Source: DASRJG01 sp964647625 (lineage in GTDB: Bacteria; Acidobacteriota; Polarisedimenticolia; Polarisedimenticolales; DASRJG01). From it: a DNA stretch of 64,000 nt. The notes below the pieces were generated by a model. That model did no database searches. It saw nothing but the letters and a program-made list of their open reading frames with translations, and was not told the DNA's origin. Below are positions 1-8,886 of the stretch, in pieces. Position numbers and translations under genes: made by a program. Location: the NCBI GenBank assembly GCA_964647625.1, contig CAZYHZ010000001.1:62001-126000 (forward strand), in the 5' to 3' direction. Each line of letters starts with the position of its first letter. The first letter of the stretch is position 1.

Positions 1-144
1 GTCAGAGAGCCACGCGTTGGTGCGCGGAATCATGATCACCGGCAAAGTGATCAGCAAGATGACGAACCAAAATTGTCCGTTGGACTGTTGCTTCGCCCAG
101 CGGCTCTGAATCTCCGCTACCTGTTCCGGTGTGTACTGATTCAT
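1..144 (-). CDS. Membrane protein, 3' part cut by window edge
   Basis: Only the first 48 codons are inside the window. The minus-strand reading frame opens with ATG at 142-144, runs through a charged, Gln-rich amphipathic start (MNQYTPEQVAEIQSRW) and then enters one clear hydrophobic segment (FWFVILLITLPVIMI), so the product is probably an inner-membrane protein with a short cytoplasmic N-terminus. The gene lies 16 nt downstream of the HAB-mutase-like gene on the same strand and may be cotranscribed with it. No family can be assigned from this fragment. Confidence 0.6.
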   Translation of the reverse strand, partial: MNQYTPEQVAEIQSRWAKQQSNGQFWFVILLITLPVIMIPRTNAWLSD

Positions 145-160
145 CGCGGATGGATCGCGC

Positions 161-595
161 TCAAACGCCGTTCGCTCGACCGCGCAGTGCGTAAACCACC
201 GATACCGCTCCGATGACGATCGACATCGTGAGCGTCACCTGGAACACCTGGACGATCGCTTCCTGCCACGGCGCCGCCGTGAACCCCGCGCCCGCCAACG
301 GCGTCAGCTTATTGGTTCCCCAGGCGGCCGCGAGCAGCGACGTGCCCCAGTTCGCGAACGTGCCGTAGAGGAAGGTGATCTTCGTCAGCTTTGCGTGAGC
401 GGGAGTCTGTGTGAGGAGACCCCAAGCAAGGCCCAGCGCGATCAAGTAGAGCGCGTTCATCGCGCCGGTGACGTGGCCGTTGACCGCCATCCTCGTATTT
501 CGAAACGCGGGTACGGCGAACCCGGTGAGCAGTGCCAACGTGAAGAGGACGAACCCCGCGCGGATGAGGCCGCGCTCCGGTTTCCAGGTCTCCAT
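161..595 (-). CDS. Hydroxylaminobenzene mutase / styrene-oxide isomerase-like membrane protein
   Basis: A 144-residue polytopic protein with about four membrane helices. The pattern LLTGFAVPAFRNTRM followed by a HVTGAMNALYLIALGL segment and YGTFANWGTSLLAAAWG resembles what I recall of the HabA/HabB hydroxylaminobenzene mutases and related styrene-oxide isomerases, small haem-associated membrane isomerases that rearrange aromatic hydroxylamines or epoxides. The start was chosen at ATG 593-595 because AGGAGG sits 5 nt upstream; the longer open frame upstream has no such signal. The family call is by remembered pattern; the substrate cannot be told from sequence. It is followed closely by another membrane gene and preceded by a VOC gene on the same strand. 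Confidence 0.7.
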   Translation of the reverse strand: METWKPERGLIRAGFVLFTLALLTGFAVPAFRNTRMAVNGHVTGAMNALYLIALGLAWGLLTQTPAHAKLTKITFLYGTFANWGTSLLAAAWGTNKLTPLAGAGFTAAPWQEAIVQVFQVTLTMSIVIGAVSVVYALRGRANGV

Positions 596-621
596 GTTTC
601 CTCCTGAGTCGGGTCGTGCGT

Positions 622-1005
622 TCACGGCCGCTTCTCTTCCATGAGCCCCACGAGATTTCCGTCCGGGTCGCGCAGGAAGCCGATCCATAGCTCGTGATCG
701 GGCATCTTCGCAGTGAGCTGCGGGGGCCGTTCCTCCGTGGCCCCTCGAGCAACCAGCGCGGCCTGGGTGGTCACGATCTGCGTGACCGCAAAGTAAAGGA
801 TGGAGTTGTGCCCGACGCTGCCGGCACCTTGCGGGGTGGTGAGCATCAGGCGAACGCCGCCGGCGTTGAGAAACGCGAGATTGGGCCCCGCGCTGAACAA
901 GAAATCCAGCCCGAGCACGTCGCGGTAGAAGCGCAGGGCCGCGTCCACGTTGCCGACGGTGACGGCGATCTGCCGGATCGCGGAAAGCTTCAAGTTGCTG
1001 CTCAT
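622..1005 (-). CDS. VOC (glyoxalase/bleomycin-resistance) family protein
   Basis: A 127-residue single-module vicinal-oxygen-chelate protein. It shows the family pattern: an opening strand (IRQIAVTVGNVDAALRFYRDVLGLDFLF), a middle glycine-rich strand pair (FLNAGGVRLMLT) and the closing FLRDPDGNLVGLMEE, whose last Glu is a usual metal ligand. Such proteins are metal-dependent lyases, isomerases, dioxygenases or drug-binding proteins; which one is not decidable here. ATG 1003-1005 was preferred over a much longer upstream frame that has no family similarity and overlaps the promoter of the cytochrome operon. It is 26 nt upstream of the HAB-mutase-like gene on the same strand, probably one transcript. 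Confidence 0.8.
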   Translation of the reverse strand: MSSNLKLSAIRQIAVTVGNVDAALRFYRDVLGLDFLFSAGPNLAFLNAGGVRLMLTTPQGAGSVGHNSILYFAVTQIVTTQAALVARGATEERPPQLTAKMPDHELWIGFLRDPDGNLVGLMEEKRP

Positions 1006-1150
1006 TGGCTCGTTTCTTTCGGCTGCCAATTGTGGACGAATCCTATCGAGAATCGGCCCGGAGAGTTGCCGCGTTCTAGGTATATTGGTCCTCCAGATGG
1101 TTCGATAACGCGTGCACCAACGAAAAACGCGGGATTCAAGGGAGATGATC

Positions 1151-4100
1151 ATGGACACCATCGGGGGCGCCAAGAGCAAAGGATTCTTCCTCTCTATGGC
1201 CACGGTCGTTCTGGTCCTGGCGGTTTTGACGCCGGGGGCCCGGGCGACGTATCCGCCCGACGGGTCGAAACCCAACGGCCCGGGGGCGTATCGCACTCCC
1301 GGGGATGGGATCTGCGTGATCGGCATCAAGGCCGACGGCACGATGCTCGTCGACTGGTCGATCACGAACTTCCGGGACTGCGCGTCGTACACGCGCTCGG
1401 CGAACGGCACGGTCAACCTCGTCGGCATGACCACCCAGGCGCAGTGCACGACCGGCAATGGCGTCGCGCCGAACGACGGGTACAAGCACGCCTGGTCGAC
1501 GAGCCTCTGCTACGACGTCGCGAACAGCCGCGGCATCTCCCGCATCGATCTCGACAACACCGACTCGATGTGTATCTCGAAAGGGGGCACGGTCGTCACG
1601 ACCGGCAAGTGCGTCGCGTACGGCTGGCTGTACCTGAACCGCAAGGCCGACGGCTCGCTCCCGGTGACGGGGACGGGGATCTCGACGACGCAAGGGCCCG
1701 TCAACCCGAGCGATGGGCTGGGCTTCTGCTACACGTCGGTCAATCTCACCGCCGCCGGCGCCGACGGGACGTACACCTCGACCGCGACCTGCCCGTCGCG
1801 TCACAACTCGTTCTCTCTGACACCGGCCGAATGGCCCGCCTGCCTGAGCACGCCCGACGGCTGTCAGACGCAGGCCTCGTACGACGCGGGCCTCGGGTGG
1901 AGCTTCACTTCCAGCCAGTGCCGCTACACCTACGGTGTCAAGGGAAAGACGACGGCAACGATCACCCGCGCAGACGGCACGACGATCGCGACGGGGACGG
2001 CCGTCGACCTGACGACGGCCGCCTACGACACCATGGGCGAATGCCTCGGCCAGGGATTCTCCTGGGACAACTGGCTGCCGGTGACCGGCACGACGATCCG
2101 GACGAGCGCGAGCGGCGGCGATTATGCCGGCATGCCCTCGGGGACCGCGGTCTACAAGCTCGATGCGCTGACCAACGTCGAGGACGGCGGCGGCGCGTTC
2201 TACAGCGGCACCGGCGCCGTGTGCCTTAAGTGCCACTCCGATCAATCGCGCTCCTACCAGGAGCGTAACAAGCCCGGCTTCGTGCTGACCCGCCACAAGC
2301 TGGCCGGGGACGCGCTTGGAAAACCGTTCCAGCCCTTCTTCACGGCAGCCGGTTCGGACTGGGGCCTCCAGGGCGTGCAGTGCTCGATGTGCCACAGCAC
2401 GTCGAAGCCGGCACAGGACGATCTGATCCAGGTCCAACCCGCGGGGACGACGGCCAACTCGCTGTGCACTGGTGCTGCCGCTCCGTACAGCTGCTGCACG
2501 GGCGTCGGGACCGGCACCTGCACGTTCCCGAACGCGGGAGCGCCCAAGAGCGCGTCGGGCCACAACCAGACGGAATACGGCACGCACCTCATCGACGTCT
2601 GCTACACGTGCCACGGCACGCCGGCGAACCCGGCGACCGTCAACCCGGCGACCGTGATCCCCGTCTCGGGGGGTGACTTCGTCAACACCGCCAAGGGGCT
2701 CGCTCCGATCGCGAACGAGTTCTTGAACAGCCCGCACGCCCAGTACCTGGGCTCGAGCACCAAGGTGGACGTCGGCGACAAGACGAAGTACGCGAGCAGC
2801 TTCGAAGGGTACGTCTGCCGGTCGCCTGCCACGCAGTTCCGCAACAACGCCGCCCCCGGGGATACGCCGGCCAACTGCGCCGCCGCGGGTCTCACCTGGT
2901 ACACCCCCGCGGGCATCACGGCGTTTTGCTACTACAGCGCCGCGAGTTGCGGCGCCCTCTCGACCGGATCGTGGATCACCTCGTTCGACGCAACCGTCTA
3001 TTCGTGGGCGGCGGCGGCCGGCGGGCCGGGGGGCCTGTGCGCCGGCATCGGGATCGGCAGCATCATCACGACGGTCTACCGGAACGGCGCGGCGGAGGAG
3101 GTCCCGAACCTCGACAGCATCGCCAACACGGCCTGCACCAACGCGGGTAACGGCTCGGCGACGAGCGGCGCCAGCGGCTTCTGGGTGAAGGACGGCGAGA
3201 CCTCGACGGGAACGCCGACCGACACCGCCCAGGGAAACTGCATGACCTGCCACGACGTCCACTGGGCGCTGGCCGACACGAACCCCGAGGCCAAGCCTCT
3301 GCGCCGCGAATGCACCACGTGCCACGTCAACTCCGGCGGATCCGTCTCGGGCGCGCCGCAGATCGACCCGACCCGCATCAACCACCTCTCGAGCGCCGGC
3401 ACGCCGCTCGAGCACCTGGCGACCAATCCCAGCGAATCGTGCAAGATCTGCCACATGCCGAGGTCGACCGCCGGCAACTCGCGCATGCACCTGTGGAGGA
3501 TCAACACCGACAGCACGTACGCGACGATGGGGGCCGGCTCCGTCAACCTCGCGGCCGATGGCGACTACGCGAGCGCGGCGTGGGTCGACATCGACCACGC
3601 CTGCGGCCAGTGCCACAACGCGAGCCGCCCGAACCCGTCGGTGCCGTTCTTCACGACGAGCCAGCTCGCCGTGGCGGCGCGCGGGATCCACGGAACGACC
3701 TCCGGCGGCAACTCGCCACCCGTGGCGGGCGGCACGTGCACGTTCGACGACAACACCTGGACGATGACCGTGACCGACGCCTCGACCGACCCGAACAACG
3801 ACATCGTCCAGGAGACGGTGAACTGGGGAGACGGCTCCGTGGTCGCCGATGACCGCTCGGTTCCGTTCGGACCGTTCGTCCACGCCTACATCGGTGCCGG
3901 CTCCTACCCGATCACCCACCGAGCGATCGATTCGGTAGGACAGTCCAGCGTGCAGTCGTGCACGGCCTCGCCGCACAACTTCACGATCGGGGGCACCGTG
4001 ACCAACAACTACACCGGCCACAACGGCCCCCTCGACGGCGTGACCGTCACGATCACCAAAGTTGCGACCGGCCTGGTCGCCGCGACCGCGGTGACCGACG

Positions 4101-4312
4101 CGAACGGCGTCTACTCCGTGACCACGCTGTCGCCGGGCACCTACAGCGTGTTCGCCCAGAAGGTCGGCTTTACCTTCCCCGCCGCGGTGAACGCTACGGT
4201 CGGTGGGAACCAGACGGTGGACATCAACTCCCCGGTTCCCCCGCTCCGTGCGGTGAAGCCGCCGAAGATCAAGCCCCCGTCCGGAACCCTCGGTACTCCC
4301 GTGGTCAACTGA
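1151..4312 (+). CDS. Giant secreted 7-haem c-type cytochrome with PKD-like and CarboxypepD-reg-like C-terminus
   Basis: About 1053 residues. ATG 1151 is preferred because GGAG lies 6 nt upstream; a signal peptide follows (FFLSMATVVLVLAVLTPGARA). The first ~350 residues hold no haem motif but many scattered cysteines, suggesting a disulfide-bonded extracellular part. Seven CXXCH sites follow near residues 357, 411, 484, 696, 720, 763 and 817 (CLKCH, CSMCH, CYTCH, CMTCH, CTTCH, CKICH, CGQCH), with an unusually long haem-free gap between the third and fourth. After the haem part come a PKD-like domain (ending VNWGDGS and a HAYIGAGSYPITH strand) and a CarboxypepD-reg/Cna-B-like domain (DANGVYSVTTLSPGTYSV). 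First gene of the cytochrome-barrel operon; likely an extracellular or surface electron carrier. Confidence 0.88.
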   Translation: MDTIGGAKSKGFFLSMATVVLVLAVLTPGARATYPPDGSKPNGPGAYRTPGDGICVIGIKADGTMLVDWSITNFRDCASYTRSANGTVNLVGMTTQAQCTTGNGVAPNDGYKHAWSTSLCYDVANSRGISRIDLDNTDSMCISKGGTVVTTGKCVAYGWLYLNRKADGSLPVTGTGISTTQGPVNPSDGLGFCYTSVNLTAAGADGTYTSTATCPSRHNSFSLTPAEWPACLSTPDGCQTQASYDAGLGWSFTSSQCRYTYGVKGKTTATITRADGTTIATGTAVDLTTAAYDTMGECLGQGFSWDNWLPVTGTTIRTSASGGDYAGMPSGTAVYKLDALTNVEDGGGAFYSGTGAVCLKCHSDQSRSYQERNKPGFVLTRHKLAGDALGKPFQPFFTAAGSDWGLQGVQCSMCHSTSKPAQDDLIQVQPAGTTANSLCTGAAAPYSCCTGVGTGTCTFPNAGAPKSASGHNQTEYGTHLIDVCYTCHGTPANPATVNPATVIPVSGGDFVNTAKGLAPIANEFLNSPHAQYLGSSTKVDVGDKTKYASSFEGYVCRSPATQFRNNAAPGDTPANCAAAGLTWYTPAGITAFCYYSAASCGALSTGSWITSFDATVYSWAAAAGGPGGLCAGIGIGSIITTVYRNGAAEEVPNLDSIANTACTNAGNGSATSGASGFWVKDGETSTGTPTDTAQGNCMTCHDVHWALADTNPEAKPLRRECTTCHVNSGGSVSGAPQIDPTRINHLSSAGTPLEHLATNPSESCKICHMPRSTAGNSRMHLWRINTDSTYATMGAGSVNLAADGDYASAAWVDIDHACGQCHNASRPNPSVPFFTTSQLAVAARGIHGTTSGGNSPPVAGGTCTFDDNTWTMTVTDASTDPNNDIVQETVNWGDGSVVADDRSVPFGPFVHAYIGAGSYPITHRAIDSVGQSSVQSCTASPHNFTIGGTVTNNYTGHNGPLDGVTVTITKVATGLVAATAVTDANGVYSVTTLSPGTYSVFAQKVGFTFPAAVNATVGGNQTVDINSPVPPLRAVKPPKIKPPSGTLGTPVVN

Positions 4313-4340
4313 GCTGGCGCGTTTGCTCGCTGGAGGACAT

Positions 4341-5156
4341 ATGAGAAGACAGCTGCTCGTCGTCGTGATGATCGCTTGTGGTGCGCTGCTCGCGGGGGTT
4401 GCCTCGGCCGCGCCGGGCGACCCCGGGACGGGGATCAACGGCACGGTGCACGACCTCGCGCTGCTCTATCCGGCCATCCCGCCCGACAGCGGCCTGGCCG
4501 GCGGCGAATCGCGGATCTGCATCTACTGCCACGCGCCGCACAACACGTACAAGCTGAGCCCGGCCAATCTCGGCCCCGGCGCCCTGGGCGGCGGGCCGCA
4601 GGCCGCCGACCCGTTCACCTACCTGCCGCTGTGGAACCACCAGCTCACCGACAACTACGCGGCCTACACGATGTACTTCCCCGGTCCCGGCCGCCCGCTG
4701 ACCGGTCCGCGGGCGCTCCAGGCGTTCAACGCGATGGTGCCGGGAAGCTCGTCACTCCTCTGCCTGAGCTGCCACGACGGATCGGTCGCGGTGAACTCCT
4801 ACGGCAACGCCGACCAGCTCCTGCGGTCGGTGTCGTCCGGCGGACCGCCGATCACAAGCCGCCGGTACATCATCGGCCTCGACAACTACCTGGGGAACCA
4901 CCACCCGATCGGATTCGACTACGCCGCGGTCTCCGCGGTCGATACCGAGATCCGTCCCGCCGGCCTCGCGACGCTGGGCGCGGCGGGCACGGTCGAAGAT
5001 CACCTGTACAGCTCGAGGATGGAGTGCGGAACGTGCCACTCCGTTCACAACACCGGCAACACCGGCGAGTCGCTGCTGTGGCGGAGCGACGCGGCGAGCC
5101 GGCTCTGCCTGACCTGCCACATCAAGGGGACCGATCCGGGTTTGACGGTTCCCTGA
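4341..5156 (+). CDS. Exported 4-haem c-type cytochrome
   Basis: A 271-residue protein whose start ATG 4341 has GGAGG 4 nt upstream. A signal peptide (LLVVVMIACGALLAGVASA) precedes a mature part with four CXXCH motifs in the contexts ICIYCHAPHN, LCLSCHDGS, CGTCHSVHN and LCLTCHIKG. The CXXCHxPH/CXXCHDGS style is that of the doubled-CXXCH cytochromes. The same pair of motifs opens the 12-haem protein encoded further down (CVFCHTPHN then CLSCHDGT), so the two are paralogous in their N-terminal halves. It lies 28 nt after the giant cytochrome and 27 nt before the NHL gene, within the same operon. Role inferred: periplasmic or surface electron transfer. Confidence 0.87.
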   Translation: MRRQLLVVVMIACGALLAGVASAAPGDPGTGINGTVHDLALLYPAIPPDSGLAGGESRICIYCHAPHNTYKLSPANLGPGALGGGPQAADPFTYLPLWNHQLTDNYAAYTMYFPGPGRPLTGPRALQAFNAMVPGSSSLLCLSCHDGSVAVNSYGNADQLLRSVSSGGPPITSRRYIIGLDNYLGNHHPIGFDYAAVSAVDTEIRPAGLATLGAAGTVEDHLYSSRMECGTCHSVHNTGNTGESLLWRSDAASRLCLTCHIKGTDPGLTVP

Positions 5157-5183
5157 CGTCTTCTGCTGGTAGATTTTCCCGCA

Positions 5184-6320
5184 ATGACCAGAACCATCGA
5201 GCGGGCAGCGGCGGCTTGCGCGCTGCTGCTCGCCCTCTCCTGTGCCCCGAAGGTCGCGCCCAAGACGGCGCCGGTCCTTTTCCCGCCCGCCCCAGCGCCG
5301 CCGCGGATCCAGTACCTGACCTCGTTCTCGGGGTTGAAGGACATCGAGACCCAGTCCTCGTTCAACAAGTTCGTTGCCGGCGAGCGGCCCGACCTCAAGC
5401 TCGACAAACCCTACGGGATCGCGGTGCAGGGCGGCAAGATCTACGTCTGCGACACCAACGCGACCGTGTTCGTGTTCGACCTCAAAGCAAAGACGTTCGC
5501 ACCGCTCAAGGGGGCGACCGGGCCGGGGCGGCTGATCCAGCCGATCAACGTCGGCGTCGACGGCGATGGGATCAAGTACGTGGCCGACCCGGTGCGCGGC
5601 CAGGTGGTCGCCTTCGACAAGAATGACGACTACCTGACCGCTTACGGCACTCCGGGCGACTGGCGGCCCGTGGACGCCGCGGTGCACGAAGACCGCGTCT
5701 ACGTCGCCGACGCGGGGAACCATCTGATCAATGTCTTCGACAAAGGGTCCGGTGCGTTCATCAAGTCGTTCGGCGACAAGGGAGACGCGGGAGAGAAGCT
5801 CCTCCTGCCGACGAATGTGGCCTTCGACGCCGAAGGTTCCCTCTACGTCACCGACGCCGGGCGGTTCCAGGTGCTCGTGTTCGACCGAGACGGCCATTAC
5901 AAGTCGGCGGTCGGGAAGGCCGGCGACAACCTCGGACACTTCGCCCGCCCCAAGGGAACGGCCATCGACCGCGAAGGCCGGCTGTACACCGTGGACGCGT
6001 CGTTCAACAACGTTCAGATCTTCAACAAGCAAGGACGGCTGCTGATGTTCTTCGGCGAGGCCGGGGACCAGCCCGGCAATCTCCTCCTCCCCGCAAAAGT
6101 GACGATCGACTACGACGACCTCGATTACTTCAAATCGTTCGCCCAGCCCGGGTTCCAGATCGAATACCTGATCCTCGTGACGAGCCAGTTCGGTCCCCGG
6201 ATGGTCAACGTGCTCGCGTACGGCAAGCAGAAGGGCGTCCACTACCCGACCGACGAGGAGCTGCAGAAGGAGATCGAAGCGCAAAGGGAAAAAGAGCTGG
6301 AGAAGCTGGCGAAGCCGTGA
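5184..6320 (+). CDS. NHL-repeat beta-propeller lipoprotein
   Basis: A 378-residue protein with a lipoprotein signal peptide (LLLALSC, Cys near residue 20), a Pro/Ala linker, and about six NHL blades recognisable by repeated YVxDxxNxxIxVFD and GxIxSFGxxGD motifs (for example VYVADAGNHLINVFD, LYVTDAGRFQVLVFD, LYTVDASFNNVQIFN). It ends in a charged Lys/Glu-rich helix. NHL propellers are binding scaffolds, not enzymes by default. The gene sits between a 4-haem and a 5-haem cytochrome, and its stop overlaps the next start (GTGA), so a role in assembling or anchoring the cytochrome complex at the outer membrane is an inference from position. Confidence 0.85.
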   Translation: MTRTIERAAAACALLLALSCAPKVAPKTAPVLFPPAPAPPRIQYLTSFSGLKDIETQSSFNKFVAGERPDLKLDKPYGIAVQGGKIYVCDTNATVFVFDLKAKTFAPLKGATGPGRLIQPINVGVDGDGIKYVADPVRGQVVAFDKNDDYLTAYGTPGDWRPVDAAVHEDRVYVADAGNHLINVFDKGSGAFIKSFGDKGDAGEKLLLPTNVAFDAEGSLYVTDAGRFQVLVFDRDGHYKSAVGKAGDNLGHFARPKGTAIDREGRLYTVDASFNNVQIFNKQGRLLMFFGEAGDQPGNLLLPAKVTIDYDDLDYFKSFAQPGFQIEYLILVTSQFGPRMVNVLAYGKQKGVHYPTDEELQKEIEAQREKELEKLAKP

Positions 6321-6841
6321 AGCCGCCGACGCGCGCCGCGGTCTTGGTCTGCCTGGCGGCGGCCGTCGCCTGCAGCGCGGCGTCGCGCCACAAGGCCCTC
6401 ACGACGTTCTTCGACGGCGTCCCGCCTCTGAAGACGGCCCCCGCCTCCGCCGCCCCGTCGCCGGCGTCGCACGCCGCCGCGCAGAAAGCGTCGTACACGG
6501 AGCACGGCCCCTACGCCGCCAAGAACTGCGACGCATGCCATCTGGCCTCGGCGATGAACGCGCTCGTCGCGCCGAAGGACCAGCTGTGCGGGCGGTGCCA
6601 CGAGGTCAGCCTGGACGTGACGTACGTCCACGGCCCCCTGGCCTCGGGAGGCTGCCTCGTCTGTCACGACCCGCACCGGTCGCGGTACGCCGCGCTCCTC
6701 GTCGCGGACGCGGCGACGTTCTGCGTCCGCTGCCACGACCGCGGCGCTCTGGAAGCGGTCCCCGGCCACGACGACCCGCAGGCGGACTGCACGGCGTGCC
6801 ACGACGCCCACGGGTCCGCGCAGAAGTACCTGCTCCGATGA
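6317..6841 (+). CDS. 5-haem c-type cytochrome lipoprotein
   Basis: A 174-residue protein starting at GTG 6317, which overlaps the stop of the preceding NHL gene by 4 nt. The N-terminus is a lipoprotein signal (VCLAAAVACS) followed by a low-complexity Ala/Pro linker. Five CXXCH motifs fill the C-terminal two thirds: CDACH, CGRCH, CLVCHDPH, CVRCH and CTACHDAH. Alternating CxxCHDPH/CxxCH pairs are typical of doubled-CXXCH cytochromes, which package haems in parallel and T-stacked pairs. The protein ends right after the last motif. It directly precedes the barrel gene with an ATGA overlap, which fits a periplasmic cytochrome that docks into the barrel. Confidence 0.87.
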   Translation: MKPPTRAAVLVCLAAAVACSAASRHKALTTFFDGVPPLKTAPASAAPSPASHAAAQKASYTEHGPYAAKNCDACHLASAMNALVAPKDQLCGRCHEVSLDVTYVHGPLASGGCLVCHDPHRSRYAALLVADAATFCVRCHDRGALEAVPGHDDPQADCTACHDAHGSAQKYLLR

Positions 6842-8886
6842 GCCTGGGGGCTCACGCGCGCCGTGGGGTCGCGCTCGCGCTCGCTGCGGTCTGCAGCACT
6901 CGTGCCGCGCCATCCCATGCCGCCTGGTCCGACGTTTTGCCCAAGCCGTTCGAGAACGGCCTCGGGGTCGAGCTGTTCGGATCCCACGAGAGGGAGAACG
7001 ACCGGGGCGCGGCCGACGCCTTCGGGTGGAAGGACACGTTCTTCCGCGAAGAAGTAACGTTGTTCTCGAACGGCTACTTCTACCATCCGCGCTTCCTGCT
7101 CTACCGGCTGTCGCTGTCCGGAGCGCTCAAGCAGGAGAACTACGACCCCATCGAGGGCACGAAGGCCGGGTGGCTGACCGGGACCGGTGTCGAGTACGAC
7201 GCGCATCTGTTCGCGCTCCCCGAGCACCCGTACAATTTCGAGGTCTTCGCGCTGCGGCACGAGCCTCTGTACATGGAGCAGTCGGCCATCCTCCACGACA
7301 GCGTCGAGACGGGAAACGGCGCGCAGTTCCGCTTCCGGCGAAAGCCGTTCTTCGCGCATGCGGGGTACCTCGACAACAAGACCGACTCGTCGTCTCAGTG
7401 GGCCGACGTCAAGCGGCTCACCGCGGACGGGCAGTACTACCAAAACTACGCCGGGGGAAATCAGCTTTCGCTCAACGCCGCCTACAACCAGTCCTGGTTT
7501 ACGGGCTCCGGCGGGATCGACGGGAACGCGCGCGACTACGGCGCGGGTGGGTTCGTCGAGCTCCCGCGCGTGCGGCTCAACGCCTCCGCGACCAAGGGAA
7601 CCTCGGATCAGACCGCGGCGCTCACGGGGCGGTCGAGCTACGACCGGTTCGCGTTCAACGAGGTGGTGACGCTCGATCTTCCGGCCCACTTCCGCGTCGA
7701 CCTCGCCTACCGGCTGTTCGACAACAAGAGCGAGACGCCGATCTTCGGAGGCCTCGCCGGATCGAGCCGCGAGGAGCGGACGGAGGACGAGCAGGCGGAG
7801 GTCAACCAGACCCTCTACCAGAGCCTGGACAGCCGCTACCTCTTCCTGCGCCGCGACCGGACCTCGCCCACGGGGGACTCGAATCTCACGTCGCACACGC
7901 TCAGCTTCGACTACCGGAAGTCGATCCCCCACGGCCGCGTCCAGATCGGCGTCAACGGCACGCACATCGACTCGGAGAACGAGGGGCGGACGGACGTCGT
8001 CGGGGAGTCGCATCCGGGGACGCCGGTGCCCGGAACGTTCCTGCTCGCGCAGCCGTTCGCCGAGCCCGGTACCGTGGACATCACCCTCCTCTCGCCGATC
8101 CCGCCGAACCCCATCGTCCACTTGATCGAGGGGACGCACTTCACCGTCGTCGCGAGCGGGAACCGTCTCGAGATCACGGTGTTCGCCCTGCCGCCGGCCT
8201 TCATCGTCCCGGGAACGTACGACCTGACCGTCTCGTACTCGCTGGCGACCGGGACGTTCGAGCTGGTGACGAACTCGTACGGCTTCAACGTCAGCGTCCC
8301 CTGCCTCGACAACATGATCACCCCGTACGCCGACTACGTCGCCGTCCGGTCCAACCTCGTCTCCGGCGTCTTCCCCGGGGTCTCGCCGGACTCGACCACC
8401 TACACCGTCGGATTGAGCTTCCTCGACGGGCCGTGGCGGGCGCTCGGCGAGTATCAGTCGCTCGACTGGGCGGTCAGCCCGTACGACGCGTGGAAGGGGG
8501 AGATCCAGTACGTGGGGACGGTCACCCCGGACACGCGGATCTACGCGACCGGAACCTACCTGCATCGCTATTACCCTGAAGCTCCCGAAGGGACGGCGTC
8601 CTCCTCGTACACCGACACGACCGCGACGGTCTCGGGCACGCTTCAGCAGAGCTTCCTCTCGCGCACGATGACGCTCGCCGCCGGCGCCGCGTACACGCGC
8701 ATGACCGGGCGGGTGTACGGCTACTCGTACTCGGCCAACGCCTCGCTGAGCTGGAAGGTCGGGAAGCTCGACTTGATCGCCGGCGCGTCCGGGTACGGAT
8801 CGCAAACTCAGGCGTATACGTTTCAGGAGTACGACCGCGCCCACCAGTTCTACTATTTCCGCTTGCGAAGGCAGTTCTCGAAATGA
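6838..8886 (+). CDS. Large outer-membrane beta-barrel protein, putative porin partner of the cytochromes
   Basis: A 682-residue protein. Start ATG 6838 overlaps the previous stop (ATGA) and gives a signal peptide (VALALAAVCSTRAAPSHA). The mature protein consists of alternating amphipathic strands rich in Tyr, Phe, Ser and Thr with Gly/Asn/Asp turns, and it closes with a strand rich in aromatic residues near the C-terminus (FYYFRLRRQF). An Ig-like inserted stretch lies around residues 400-480. Length and strand pattern fit a large barrel of the size class of MtrB/PioB or the Geobacter porin-cytochrome porins, although I cannot establish homology. Genes for a haem lipoprotein and two NHL proteins touch it on both sides, so a trans-outer-membrane electron conduit is the favoured reading. 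Confidence 0.75.
   Translation: MSLGAHARRGVALALAAVCSTRAAPSHAAWSDVLPKPFENGLGVELFGSHERENDRGAADAFGWKDTFFREEVTLFSNGYFYHPRFLLYRLSLSGALKQENYDPIEGTKAGWLTGTGVEYDAHLFALPEHPYNFEVFALRHEPLYMEQSAILHDSVETGNGAQFRFRRKPFFAHAGYLDNKTDSSSQWADVKRLTADGQYYQNYAGGNQLSLNAAYNQSWFTGSGGIDGNARDYGAGGFVELPRVRLNASATKGTSDQTAALTGRSSYDRFAFNEVVTLDLPAHFRVDLAYRLFDNKSETPIFGGLAGSSREERTEDEQAEVNQTLYQSLDSRYLFLRRDRTSPTGDSNLTSHTLSFDYRKSIPHGRVQIGVNGTHIDSENEGRTDVVGESHPGTPVPGTFLLAQPFAEPGTVDITLLSPIPPNPIVHLIEGTHFTVVASGNRLEITVFALPPAFIVPGTYDLTVSYSLATGTFELVTNSYGFNVSVPCLDNMITPYADYVAVRSNLVSGVFPGVSPDSTTYTVGLSFLDGPWRALGEYQSLDWAVSPYDAWKGEIQYVGTVTPDTRIYATGTYLHRYYPEAPEGTASSSYTDTTATVSGTLQQSFLSRTMTLAAGAAYTRMTGRVYGYSYSANASLSWKVGKLDLIAGASGYGSQTQAYTFQEYDRAHQFYYFRLRRQFSK

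Noticed and set aside
1136..4444. A 1102-codon open frame antisense to the giant cytochrome, and similar antisense frames under other large genes
   Set aside because: Arg/Gly/Asp-rich products without signal peptide or known motifs. They are expected in the opposite strand of GC-rich genes.
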